Source: Anaeramoeba flamelloides
Lineage: Eukaryota > Metamonada > Anaeramoebidae
Reading direction: 5' to 3'
Assembly: GCA_027625915.1 (NCBI GenBank)
Contig: JANTQA010000063.1
Location: 7,521,501-7,585,500, forward strand
Length of the DNA: 64,000 nucleotides
This document shows, one piece after another, positions 23,165 through 33,683 of this stretch. The position numbers and the translations under genes are program-made. A model generated the notes under the pieces. The model was not told the DNA's origin, made no database searches, and saw nothing but the letters and a program-made list of their open reading frames with translations. Positions within the stretch are counted from its first letter, which is position 1. Each line of letters begins with the position of its first letter.

Positions 23165-25690
23165 TTTATTTTAAAATATCTTTATTCAATTCAATTGCCA
23201 TGAAACTATTTGATATACAAAAGTGTTAATAACCATTTATTGATTCTTCTTAATAATTCAATTTACTTTTTAGTATGTATTAAATGTATAAAATAAAATT
23301 AGAAATTGCCCTTGATTTCATCTGGAAATATTTAGGGGTGAAAATTTGTGTTTATTTTTTTTTCTTTTTAATCAGAAAAAATTGTTTTCCTAAGAGGTTC
23401 AATCCCCATAAACTTTTCAATAAGGGTGGCTTATAATTGTATTTAATTGTTTAGAAAATCATAAAAATCATTCACACACCACTAATATGAAAAAATAAAA
23501 TTGAATATTTCAAGTTGGAGAAAATTTTTACTTCAATTAACATTTTATCGAGTTTAATATGGTTTATTCAATATAATCAACATTTCAGTTCTTAAAAATC
23601 TTGAGGCTGCTGTATTTATTGTTGTGGATAATACTACGGTTTTTAAAAATGTCTATTCGAGAAAAAAATAATATTTTGGTGGGTAAAAAATTTTAAATGG
23701 ATTTGAATATGAATTTTTGTTAAACTCAACTTTAGGATATTTTTTTGAATAGATAATAACTAATAATTTTGAAAACACATCTACTTATCTAAAAAAAAGT
23801 CAAATACAGAAAAAAAAATAACTGGTGATAAATATTGAGTGTCCTAGGTTTTTCAGGATTCAAAAGAACCGAGTATCAACATAGAGATTTTAATCTATTC
23901 TTTTAAATTAAAAAAAAAAAAAAAACAATCTAAGTGTACGTAAAGTGCTATAAAGTTCCGTAAAGTGCCTACATTTTCCAGAATTTAAATGAATGGAGTA
24001 AAATCTAGATGATTTTACTTGATTTTTTAGAGTACTGCAAAACCTAATGTAACGAACTCGATTAAAAATTTGTGGTTTATTTTTCCTATATTTGGAATTA
24101 ATTTGTTATCTTTATAAAGAAAAGAATGGTTGGGCGAGTTTCCACTCTTTAAAGCTCCGATCATTAAATTATGGATATCTTTTAATAACAAAATGTTGTT
24201 CTGTTATTTTCAATTTTTAGTGTTTCTTCATTAGGTAATAATTCCTCTTATCTTGGAAATATTTCAAAACTAAAACAATATTTACAGAGGCGTTGTTGTT
24301 AGAGTTGTTGTTGGGCGTGAGTTTTGAATATTATTTTTATTGTCTAACTTTAAAAATTTCGTTTCTTTTGATTTTTTTATTTACCAAAAATTAACTATGA
24401 TTTTTAAAAAGTTTTTAATTTGATAAATAAATTTACAAATTGAAATCGAGTAAAATAAAAAACTCAAAATGAATTCTATCGAGATGAAATTGAATTAGAT
24501 CTAAAAAAAGAATATTTTCAGATATCTAAGAATACAAATTATTGGAGGTTTTTTGAGGATAGTAGAATGGGATTATTTTTACAATAAATCCCCTTTATTA
24601 TATATTTTGAAATAATGATAGATCTGACATTTTTCTTCTTATAATTCGAGTGGTATTTGGAATAAAAAAATTGAAATAAGAATTTTATCAAAATTGGTTC
24701 ATTATTAAAGGATTTCCAAAAAAATCGTGGTTGATCCAATATAAGTGACCTTGTTTTTTGCACTTTTTGAAATTTAATCAATAATTTCTTAAATTTTCAG
24801 TTTATTTCAAAAATTATAAAAACCTAACAGAAGTCATGTAGAGTGCCTAGGTTTTTTTAATCCAAAAGAATTGAATAAAATCTTTGATTTTATTCTATTC
24901 TTTTTTTTTTTTTTCATTTAAAAAAACCTAACGAAAGTGTCCGTAGAGTGCCTAGGTTTTCTTGAAGTTTTCTGTTTATTTGGAAATCTATCGATTTTCT
25001 TTAGATTTTTTTTAATTTTTGAAATAAACAGTAAAATTTCAGAAATTTTCAGTTTATTTCAAAAAGTAAAAAAAAACCTATAACACTTCACAAATAAACA
25101 GAAAACCCAAGAAAAGCTAACAGTGGTTTTTCAGAATTTAAAAGAATAGAGAAAAATCTTTGATTTTACTCAATTCTTTTAAAGCCTGGAAAAGCTAACG
25201 GTGTTTTTTTTTTACTTTTTGAAATAAACCGAAAATTTCTGAAATTTTACTGTTTATTTCAAAAATTAAAAAAAATCTAACGAAAATCGATAAATTTCCA
25301 AATAAACAGAAAACCTCAAGAAAACCTAACGGAAAAATAAAAAAAAAATATTTTTTCCAATTTAAAAGAATAAATAATTCTTTATTAGTCCAATTAATTG
25401 AACCTATTCGAAAGATATTCGTCAGATTTAAAAAACTTTTAAAATATAATAAAATAACCGCTTAGCTATCTAGAAAAAAAATTTTCAAAATTTTTTATTA
25501 TTAAATTTCAAAAAAATATTAATAGAAGCTGAAAAATTTTATTTTTCAACTTTAATTGTAAAATATCTTTAAAAATAATTTTTTGATCAAAGATATTTTA
25601 TTAAATAAGAGCGTTTATTATTATTATATTTATTAAAAAGTGTAAAATTAGCAATTGTTTGCATTTTTTTTTGGAAAAATTTTTTCATGA
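23165..25690. repeat. Composite repeat copy 2 (D, A, B, insert, B, C)
   Basis: The order is unit D (23165-23450, similar to the F3 arm at 28370), unit A (23480-23815), unit B (23835-24015), then about 800 bp of unrelated sequence. Unit B resumes (24825-25340) and unit C follows (25390-25690). The unrelated block looks like a later insertion splitting unit B. I found no reliable termini for it and no gene in it. Confidence 0.55.
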
Positions 25691-26073
25691 TAGTATAACA
25701 TAAATTTCAGAAAAGCGAAAAAGAAAGACAATGTGATGAAATTTTTATAAATTAAAAATTCAAATATTGAGCAAATCGGCATTTTTGTTCACAATAACAT
25801 AAAAGTTAGAAAAAAGCGAACTTTGAGAGTCTAAAAAGAGAAGAAAATATAAAATTTACCAAATTTTTTTAAAAAAAAAGGATTTTTGTTGTCGAATTGT
25901 AGTTTTAGTCAAAAACAATAAATAAAAAAAAGTTAAAACAAAAATAAAACCAAGAAAAGATCTGATTAAACAAGAAATAAATTCAAGGTTGAGGAAGCAA
26001 ATCGAGAAAAAAAAAGGAAATAATCGAAGAAGAGAAGAAAAAGAAGAAGAAAAAAAAGGTTTGTAATTTGTGG

Positions 26074-26772
26074 TTACAAACCCCATTCTCCCAATATTGA
26101 ATTTTTTATTGCACGAATAAATTGGGTTGGAACAAAATATAACCAAACAGTACTCTTTTTTGTATTACCGATTTGCAAACCAAGGACAGAGTATTGTTCA
26201 ATATCCGGGATCCTTTGTGAGTAAACCTTCTTAATGTGAGAAAGAGGGATCTTTTTGGTGCTTTTTGATGAACCAATCCAGAGTTGGTCTTGTGTAAATT
26301 TGAAAATTAATTGTACCTTGTCTCCTTTTTCGTTGAATACATAACGAATTGGTGTTGTTGGTAAGGGGTAGTGCTTGTTTTTGATTCCTACATGTGCATT
26401 TGATGGGATCCCTTTTTCTAATATTTTCAAATGTTCCTTTTGTGTGCAAATGTCTTGATCTTCGTCCTCTGATCCGTTTCGATCTTGAACCTCGTTTTCT
26501 AAATCCTTTTCGCTGAGTGGGATATTTGCTTTTGTTATTTCTTTAAAGGTGCTACCAATAATTAAAACCTTGCAATTGTTTTTGAATTTTGCACTTTCAA
26601 GTGTTTTTTTGTTGTTCTTTTGCATCCCTTTATACATCACTTTCTGAAGGTTGACAGGAATCCCAGTCAGCTTTTTGGCTTCTTCTTTTAATTTGCCAAT
26701 TGTGTCTGTGGATTGCATTGTGACTGGGTACATTTGTTTACGGTATTTTAGTTTGAATTTGATTTCACTCAT
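26074..26772 (-). CDS. UBFD1: UBFD1-like ubiquitin-domain protein
   Basis: This is a 232-residue intronless gene. Residues about 3-73 form a ubiquitin-like fold (IKFKLKYRKQMYPVTM, IGKLKEEAKKLTGIPV, LQKVMYKGM, CKVLIIGST). The C-terminal half is the UBFD1-specific domain (GIPSNAHVGIKNKHYPLPTT, VQLIFKFTQDQLWIGSS, YSVLGLQIGN, STVWLYFVPTQFIRAIKNSI, GEWGL). The length and the tryptophan-containing C-terminus resemble animal UBFD1, which binds polyubiquitin and affects NF-kB signalling. The protist role is unknown. I chose the ATG at 26772 because the longer frame to 26790 begins with GTG. It stands alone on the minus strand between repeat blocks. Confidence 0.88.
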   Translation of the reverse strand: MSEIKFKLKYRKQMYPVTMQSTDTIGKLKEEAKKLTGIPVNLQKVMYKGMQKNNKKTLESAKFKNNCKVLIIGSTFKEITKANIPLSEKDLENEVQDRNGSEDEDQDICTQKEHLKILEKGIPSNAHVGIKNKHYPLPTTPIRYVFNEKGDKVQLIFKFTQDQLWIGSSKSTKKIPLSHIKKVYSQRIPDIEQYSVLGLQIGNTKKSTVWLYFVPTQFIRAIKNSILGEWGL

Positions 26773-27103
26773 TTTGATTAGGGGGAACACTTTGATTGTT
26801 TTTGTTCGATGAAATAAATTTTTGAAAGGTCGAAAGAAAAAAGGATGTTTTCAGTTTTTGGAACAAAATGTTAAAAAATGGTATTTAAATTGTAAATTTT
26901 TCAGGAGTTATCTGACAACTACAATAAATTCAATCAAGAAACGAAGAAACGTATTCGATATTACACTTTAGACTCACCTTACAGGCGAATACAAAAATTT
27001 TATTGATCAATTATTTACAAACGAAATTATAATTTGAAAAATTACCTTCTCTCGTAAAAGTGTCCGAAGAGTTTGTTTGTTCAATACTGTTCAATTTAAA
27101 ATA

Positions 27104-27290
27104 AAAAGATCAAAATTTTCAATCATCTTTCCAAGAAATAAATCAAACAATCATAATAAAAAGGTTAATTATTTCTTGAGAGAAAATTAATAATTTAAAC
27201 TAATTTGCAGTATTAAATTATCGAAAGGCTTAATGGTTTGTAAAACCTTTTTTCTGAAAGCTGAATGAAAATTTTGTTGCATTTATTTTG
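27104..27290. repeat. GATCAAAATTTTCA fold-back repeat, copy 2
   Basis: It begins GATCAAAATTTTCAATCATC and ends GAAAGCTGAATGAAAATTTTG, matching the copy at 18780-19012 in layout. It lies just upstream of UBFD1 on the minus strand. Confidence 0.55.
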
Positions 27291-27401
27291 CAACAAATCG
27301 CAACATGTGTTGACTTGAAAAAATTTTGTTTTTTCAGACTTTGACTGTTGTTTTGGTTTTTTTTGTGTTTTAAAGTGTTGTATTAAAAAGATAAATATTG
27401 T

Positions 27402-27533
27402 TATAGCTGTTTTAAAAAAGTGTGGACTCGAAGTTTTGTAAGTAGGGCTTAAAACTTTCTAATTCATATGTTTTAATCAGTTCCGTCAACACCTAACAAA
27501 AGTTTTGGTACACACTTTTCTAAAACAGCTGTA
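27402..27533. mobile_element. 132 bp palindromic MITE (TAYAGCTGTTTTA)
   Basis: The tips TATAGCTGTTTTAAAAAAGT and, inverted, TACAGCTGTTTTAGAAAAGT are followed by paired GTGTG and ACAAAACTT blocks. It has TA ends and the same 132 bp length as the element at 20108, although the arm sequences differ beyond the tip. Confidence 0.8.
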
Positions 27534-28369
27534 TTTGTTTTTAATTGTTGTAGATATGAAAAATTTTACAAGAGTTTGTTTATTTTGAAAAAGGAAACCT
27601 AACCTCTCAATATACTTTTCATCTTCCAACTTATTAATCAACACTTTTCATTCAATGACCCCTCAAAATTTTTTTCTTCTAATTGAACGAAAAACAAAAA
27701 GATCTTCATTAGACAATTGGAATTAATATTTTTAGAAATCTAATTTACTCTCAGTATAGAACACTTTGAATTTAAATTTATTTTAGAATGATATGACCAA
27801 TGGTCTTGTTGAATATTTTTAAATAGTAAAAATTCGGCTGATTAACTTTTTTTTAAATTCTGGAATATGGTTTCTTTTAGGAATCGAATCTCGTCCCACT
27901 ATAGATCACAAAAAAAGAACGAGGTAAATAAATTCACCAAATGGAAGAGATGATTTTCGGGCTATGGTTGAAAGTCAAAAAGAAAAATCAAGTAAATTTT
28001 TTTTGATCATTTTATTTTTCAAAAAATCTTGAAAAATTAAGGAATCATTTTTCAACATTTAGAGACACAAAAGAGTTTTTCAGAAAAGTTTTGTATCTTT
28101 ATTGGTTGTTTTTTTATTGATCAAACTGAAAGATTTGGTGCCTATGGATTTTGTAAACAAGTTTGTTGAAATTTGAGGGAATTAGATTTAGTTCAACAAT
28201 AGGGTTTTTGATCTTGAAAGGTTGTAGAAAAATAATTTGAGTAAAATGATCTATTGTAAATACTATTTGATTTGAAAAGTACAATTTTTAACTGAACTGT
28301 AGTATTCAGGAATAATAGAATAAATATCAAAAACAAACATTAAGGGGGGTAAATATATTTGAAACTATA

Positions 28370-30065
28370 TTTATTAAACTGAATCTTCAAAAAAGTATTT
28401 AAATATACAAAATCATTAAATACCCTTTATATGTTCCTAAGAATAATTCAATGTGATTATTAGTATTGTTTTAAATAAATAAAAGATATTCAATTTTCTA
28501 TCTCGATTTTATCTGATATTTTTAGTGGGTGAAAATTAGTGTTTATTATTTTCTTTTCGATAGAAAAAATAGTTTTCTTAAAGAAGGTTTAATCTCAACA
28601 AATTTTCAAATAGAATCTAAAACATATAACTGCATTTTAATGTTTAAAAATACTTTGTACCCTTTCCATATTTCCAGTTTATTATTGAAATTGGTTATAC
28701 ATTGTTTTTACCAAAAAAAGTGCTATTTTTTTTTCATTTTTCGAAATATTTCAATAAATATATTTTAGAATAAACATAAAGTCATTGATTCAATTGGTAT
28801 TAATATTTCACTTAATTTGGTATTCTCAAGTAAAAAATACCTTCACTAACAAAGATAATTTTTTATTAAATGTAAAAAAAAATGCCCCACTTTTTTGGAA
28901 ATACCTTATATATATATATATATATATCTTCAGATTTTCCACATTATACATATTCCTTAAGGATGGCAAATTATCCCCCCCCCTCTCTCTTTTTAATGAA
29001 ACTGAATTTCACTGAAAGTTCCTCACCAAAAATGAAAAATTTACTTTTTTTAAGAACCAAACTTAGATTGTTTCAAAATACGAGATTTAATAAATTTTGG
29101 GTTAAAGTTGAGATTCATAAAAGAAATACATAAAAAAACCATAAATTTCAAAAAAAAAAAAAAAAAAAAAATTTTTGCCACTTTTAATCGAACATCTCGT
29201 TCAAAAAAACCTAATTTCTTTCGGAAATTAAAATTATTGACAAGAAGATTTTTTATTTGTAAATGTATTCATTTTAAAATAAATTACAAAGGTTCACTTT
29301 TTGTAAAGTTAATTTGGAGTTTCAAAGGATTTTTTTTGGTTAAAATTTACTTTTTGAAACAAAAATAAAAAAAAAAAGAAAAGAAAAAAAAATAAAAAAA
29401 AAAAGTAAAAAGCAAAATACAAAAAAAAAAAATTGACTAAATTAGAAAAAATGATTCTGATCAATTAATTAAAAATGTATTACAAGAAGAGTAATCGATT
29501 AAACTAATAGAATAAGGTATTTCCAAAAAAGTATGACATTTTTTTTTTAACATTTCATTAAAAATCATCTTTGTTAGTGAAGGTATTCGTCAATTGATAA
29601 TACCAAAAAAAGTTAAATATTAATACCGATTGAATCAATGACTAAGCTGTTTATTCCAAAATATATTTGTTGAAATATTTCGAAAAAAATGAAAAATAAA
29701 AAAAAAATAGCATATTTTTTTTGGAGAAAAAAATGTAGGACGAATTTCAATAAAAAACTGGAAATATCTAAAAGGGTTCAAACGATTTTTAAACAACCAA
29801 ATGCAGTTATATGTTTTAGATTCTATTAAAAAATTTGTTGAGATTAAACCTTCTTAAAGAAAACGATTTTTTGGATCAAAATAAAAATACTACACACCAA
29901 TTTCCACTCCTAAAAATATTAGATAAAATCGAGATCAGAAAATTTTATTTCTTTGATTTATGTAATACAATACTGAGAAACAAATTTAATTATTATCAAG
30001 AATCAATAAATGGTATTTAACGATTTTGTAAATTTAAAAACTTTTTTGAAGATTGAGTTTAAGTG
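28370..30065. mobile_element. Fold-back element F3, arms about 540 bp
   Basis: The left arm (28370-28910) and inverted right arm (29515-30065) share AATCTTCAAAAAAGT, ATCTCGATTTTATCTGAT-like sequence, AGATTAAACCTTCTTAAAGA, ACATATAACTGCA, TATTGATTCAATTGGTATTAATA and AAGTGGGGCA-like tips next to the core. The arms are diverged, so this is an older insertion. The core (28985-29370) carries repeat R4, also seen at 36610-36995. Open frames across the arms are low-complexity and were rejected. Confidence 0.75.
28985..29370. repeat. Dispersed repeat R4, copy 1 (core of F3)
   Basis: It is colinear with 36610-36995. Shared blocks are CTAAAAATGAAAAATT-like sequence, TTCATRAAAGAAATAC, a T-run or A-run, TTTCTTTMGGAAATTA and TTAATTTGGAGTTTCAAA. 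One copy sits inside fold-back F3, the other inside the radical SAM intron. Confidence 0.6.
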
Positions 30066-30714
30066 ATTAATCCCTATCAAATTTTTTACCTAAATTTAAT
30101 AGAGATTGTGAATTTTTTTTCACAATTACTGAGATTTGAAAACTCTGTTTATTTTCAATGTTTACCATATTTCTAGATAAGGAACTCTTATTTAGAAATT
30201 GGTCAAAAAAAAAATAATAGAGACGAATTCTGCAATAAATATATTTTAAAATAAAATTGCCCCACATTCTTGGAAATTGTTTGTGTTCTATTCTTCAAGA
30301 AAACTGACCCCTTTGACTGAAAAAGAGTTTAGTACAAAACTAATTTTTGATTAACTTTTTGTTTTGATATGATCATTTTATTTTTTTTCAATTCCAATTA
30401 TTACTATCATAATTTTTAAACCAAAAAGCTAAAAAATATTCTATTATTCTGATAAATTGAATTGTTAATTATATCTCTATTAATACGAGTTAGAAAAGTC
30501 ACTTTTATTGAATTTATTAATTATAAAGGTGTATTTTTATGAGTTTTTTTTTTTTTTTCAAAAAAAGTTCAACTTTCAAGAACACTAGAATAGTAGATTC
30601 TTATGATTGAAAAGTTATATTGATTTCGGAATAATAATTTTTAATCACAGGTTGTAAAATTTTTATTTATTATTGATGCTCTATATCATTTCATATCCGT
30701 ATTGTAAATTCTGG

Positions 30715-31210
30715 TTAGGTGCGCTCGAGTGTCGTAGAGTTCCGAGGTTTTTTTTAATTTTAGAAATAAAAAGAAAATTTTTGAAATTTTCTTTTAATTT
30801 CTAAAGTAAAAAAAAAAACTAAAGGCAGTTTTCTTGAGGTTTTCAGTTTTATTTTTAAGATCTATTGATTTTCGTTAGGTTTTTTTGAGTTTTCTATTTA
30901 TTTGTGAAGTGTTCTAGGTTTTTTTTACTTTTTGAAATAAACAGAAAAAATCAATAGATTTTCGAAATAAAATAGAAAACCTAGAACACTTCACAAATAA
31001 ACAGAAAAATCAAGAAAACCTAACGAAAATCAATAGATTTTCCTAATAAAATAAAAAAACCTAGAACACTTCCAAATAAATAGAAAACCCAAAAAACCCT
31101 AGAACACTTAACAAACAAACAGAAAACCCAAGAAAACCTAACTACGTCAGGCCTCTGAAAATAATCGAAAAATCCTAGATTTTTCTAAATTCTTTTGAAT
31201 TCTGGAAAAT
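30715..31210. repeat. Dispersed unit B, long copy with internal palindromes
   Basis: It starts with GAGTGTCGTAGAGTTCCGAGG. Alternating sense and antisense blocks follow: CTATTGATTTTCGTTAGG, GAAAACCTAGAACACTTC and AAATAAACAGAAAA. These let the segment fold on itself several times. It ends with GGAAAATCTAGGCACTTC. No flanking unit A or C was recognised here. Confidence 0.6.
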
Positions 31211-31537
31211 CTAGGCACTTCCCAATTATGAAAAAAAAAAAACGAAAAATCTGGATTTAATAATTTGATAAAAAAACTAGAAAAATTTCTAATATCAATG
31301 ATATTATTAATAAAAAAATAAAAAGACAATATTTTTATAAAGTGGCAACAAATCGTAAAGATATAATTGTCTAAAAGTTGTTTATTATATATGACTAAAT
31401 CCTTGGCTGTCTTCAAAAATCTTTTTTAAACAAAATGTGTCTACTTTATTCCAAAAAATTTTTCAATCCAAGAAAAAATTCGAGTAATAATCTACAAAAA
31501 TTAAGAGTTTGGAGGATGGAAGAGAGCGAACTTCTAT

Positions 31538-32242
31538 TTAAATGTTGCCACTGTCCTTTTCATTTCCAGAGCTACTTAAGTGTTCAAACATTCCAGAATT
31601 GTTTTTTTGTGTAAAGTTAAGTGTTTCCGAAAGTGAAAAATTTTTAAAAATAAAATCTTTTTTTGGATCCTGGAAAATGAGTTGTTTTCTTCGGTATTTC
31701 TTTTGTTGGAATACAATTTTTGGGTTTGCACCGTTTCTAATTAAAACCAATTTTGCAACTTTGGAGGCATTCCTTGAAGTAGAAGAACATAAAACTATTG
31801 AAAAGACGATCATAACCAAGCAAAGAATCAAAGTTGCAAGAACGCATTTCCAAAATTTCCCAGGAAAGCTGATCGTGCCAACCGTTGCTGTTTGGTTAAA
31901 ATTTGGGTTATTGAAAGTAATATTTAAATCCATAACATCAATGGAGCCACCACATGTATTGATAGACTTTGGTGCATTGTATCTTGTTATCGAAATCAAA
32001 TTTGGTGAAATAAAGGAAATGTCAATAAGAAAATATTTAGTTGTAAAATCTAACACAAAATCTAGTAGATTTTCCGAGCTTAATGGGAAAGTTGCTTGGA
32101 CAGTGACGTTGACTGGTACACCAACAGGAATTGGAATTGGTGGGAAGGGTATATCTACATTTTCATCTGAATTGGTATAAATTGTTGGTAAATTAAGAAC
32201 AAGTAAACAGAAAAGAATGATCTTGAAAGTAAGCTTTTGCAT
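31538..32242 (-). CDS. Single-pass type I membrane protein, unknown
   Basis: I do not recognise this 234-residue intronless protein. Residues 1-23 look like a cleavable signal peptide (KIILFCLLVLNLPTIY). The lumenal or extracellular part (about 24-130) is Pro/Ile/Val-rich with N-glycosylation sequons near N45, N107 and N116 and only one Cys (about C97). Residues about 132-152 form a transmembrane helix (KCVLATLILCLVMIVFSIVLC minus its ends). The cytoplasmic tail of about 80 residues is basic, then Ser/Asn-rich. The small lumenal part could be a ligand-binding or structural module. Its neighbours do not suggest a role. The start ATG is directly followed by the signal-peptide codons. The protein looks real from its topology, but its function is unknown. 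Confidence 0.7.
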   Translation of the reverse strand: MQKLTFKIILFCLLVLNLPTIYTNSDENVDIPFPPIPIPVGVPVNVTVQATFPLSSENLLDFVLDFTTKYFLIDISFISPNLISITRYNAPKSINTCGGSIDVMDLNITFNNPNFNQTATVGTISFPGKFWKCVLATLILCLVMIVFSIVLCSSTSRNASKVAKLVLIRNGANPKIVFQQKKYRRKQLIFQDPKKDFIFKNFSLSETLNFTQKNNSGMFEHLSSSGNEKDSGNI

Positions 32243-33517
32243 TTTTGAAAGTCAAAAAAGTAAAAAAATGATTTAACGCTTTTATTTTTAATCTTTTACT
32301 TTTTCAAACATTACCAACACCTCTTTCGATTTTTAATCTTATCAACTTTTTGAAATAATTTTCAAATTACAAATTTTGCGTGGAAGTTCGAGGAGGAAAA
32401 TATTTTTTAAGGGGATAATTATATATTATTTATAGTTTTTCCCAGAAGTGTGAGAGGATTAATCGTGATTTAAGATCCATTAAATCCGAAAAAACAACTA
32501 TTTTATACATTTTAGAGAAATTAATTCATATTATTAATTTATAAGAATATAATTTTTCAGATTTATTTTTTAGAAAAAAGACCAGTTTCTTTTTTGTTTG
32601 GATTTTTTGATTTGAAAAAGCAAAGTAAAAACATTTTAATGTTTATAAAGTCTCTCTTTTTGTAATTTCCCAGAATTCGTTTAAAGAAATATAACATTGA
32701 AACTATAATTTTATTTCAGAAAAAAAGAGAAAATAAACAAAGATTTATTCATTCTGAACCCTTTATCAAATTTACGGAAATGAATTTAAATTATTTATTT
32801 GAAAGAATTTTTTTTTACACTTAATTTTAGATATACATTTCTTTACTTTTTTTCACATTTTTCTTTTTGGTTATTTTTTGGGGATTATAGAGGAATCTTT
32901 TGAAAAAATTGAGCAGCTTTTTCTTGAGATTCAATGAGTAGAAACCTCTCATTGATTATTGATCAAAAAAATTTTTAGCTACAAAAATGCTAATATCTTG
33001 ATCAAAAATGATCAATTCATTTTAATCTTCTAAAAGCTTTGAGAAAAGCTCATAGTGTAAAGCTTTTCGAAATTTTCCAGTTTTGTATGGAAGTTATTCA
33101 CGAGATATTTTTTAAAAATCATTTTTTTTAATTTATCTTTTTTTTTGTCTTGGTTAAAAATGTTTTGGAAAATGGGATAAGATTTTAAAGAAGAAACCAA
33201 ATTAATTGCTAAATGAACACTTGGTAGTGTTTTAATTAGAGATAATTAATAAAAAGCTGACCAATCCAAAATATGAAAAAAGGAAAGAAAAAATACACAA
33301 AGTGATTGAAACGAAAAGATGTTAAAAGTGTTTTTTTGAGTGGAGAGAATATGTAAACTGAAAAGAAGATTGGAAAGGAAAAACAGATCTTTTAATAAAA
33401 AACTTTTTTTTATTTGTTTAAATTTGTTTTGCTTATTACTGAGTTTTTTTCGATTTCGTGGTAAATCAACTGAATATCATAAATTATTTCTCCTCAACTG
33501 TCAGTGTAGTTTCCATC

Positions 33518-33683
33518 GAAATCTAGCACTCGCAATTGGTTATCTTAGTTATTTTGAGAAGAATATCTTGCGTGTCTTTGTAATCTAATTTCTCGAGCAA
33601 ACTCTCGACTTAGATTACTTCGACCTTAGATATTCTTCTCAAAATAACTAAGATAACCAATCGACTCTTGCAAAATTACTTCG
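33518..33683. repeat. Near-perfect long hairpin
   Basis: A 35-base arm, AATTGGTTATCTTAGTTATT continuing to ATATCT (33531-33566), is repeated inverted at 33627-33663. Weaker pairing occurs inside (GTAATCTA) and outside (CGAA, ACTC). The loop, CTCGAGCAAACTCTCGA, is richer in G+C than its surroundings. It could be a small MITE or the template for a structured RNA. No related copy was seen in the window. The rest of 32243-35595 is A+T-rich with nothing supportable. Confidence 0.75.

Noticed and set aside
23390-23405. GGTTCAATCCC resembling a tRNA B box
   Set aside because: No matching A box or cloverleaf. It lies inside the F3-type arm, and the other arm copies lack the match.
27880-27910. tRNA T-arm-like sequence (minus strand GATTCGATTCC)
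   Set aside because: No acceptor or anticodon arms can be drawn; at best a decayed SINE promoter, not supportable.
28529-29368. Four overlapping plus-strand frames of 76-86 codons
   Set aside because: They cross the arms and core of fold-back F3, and the arm copies do not preserve the frames.
31542-32180. 212-codon plus-strand frame
   Set aside because: Antisense of the membrane-protein gene, which has a coherent signal peptide and transmembrane topology; the antisense frame has none.
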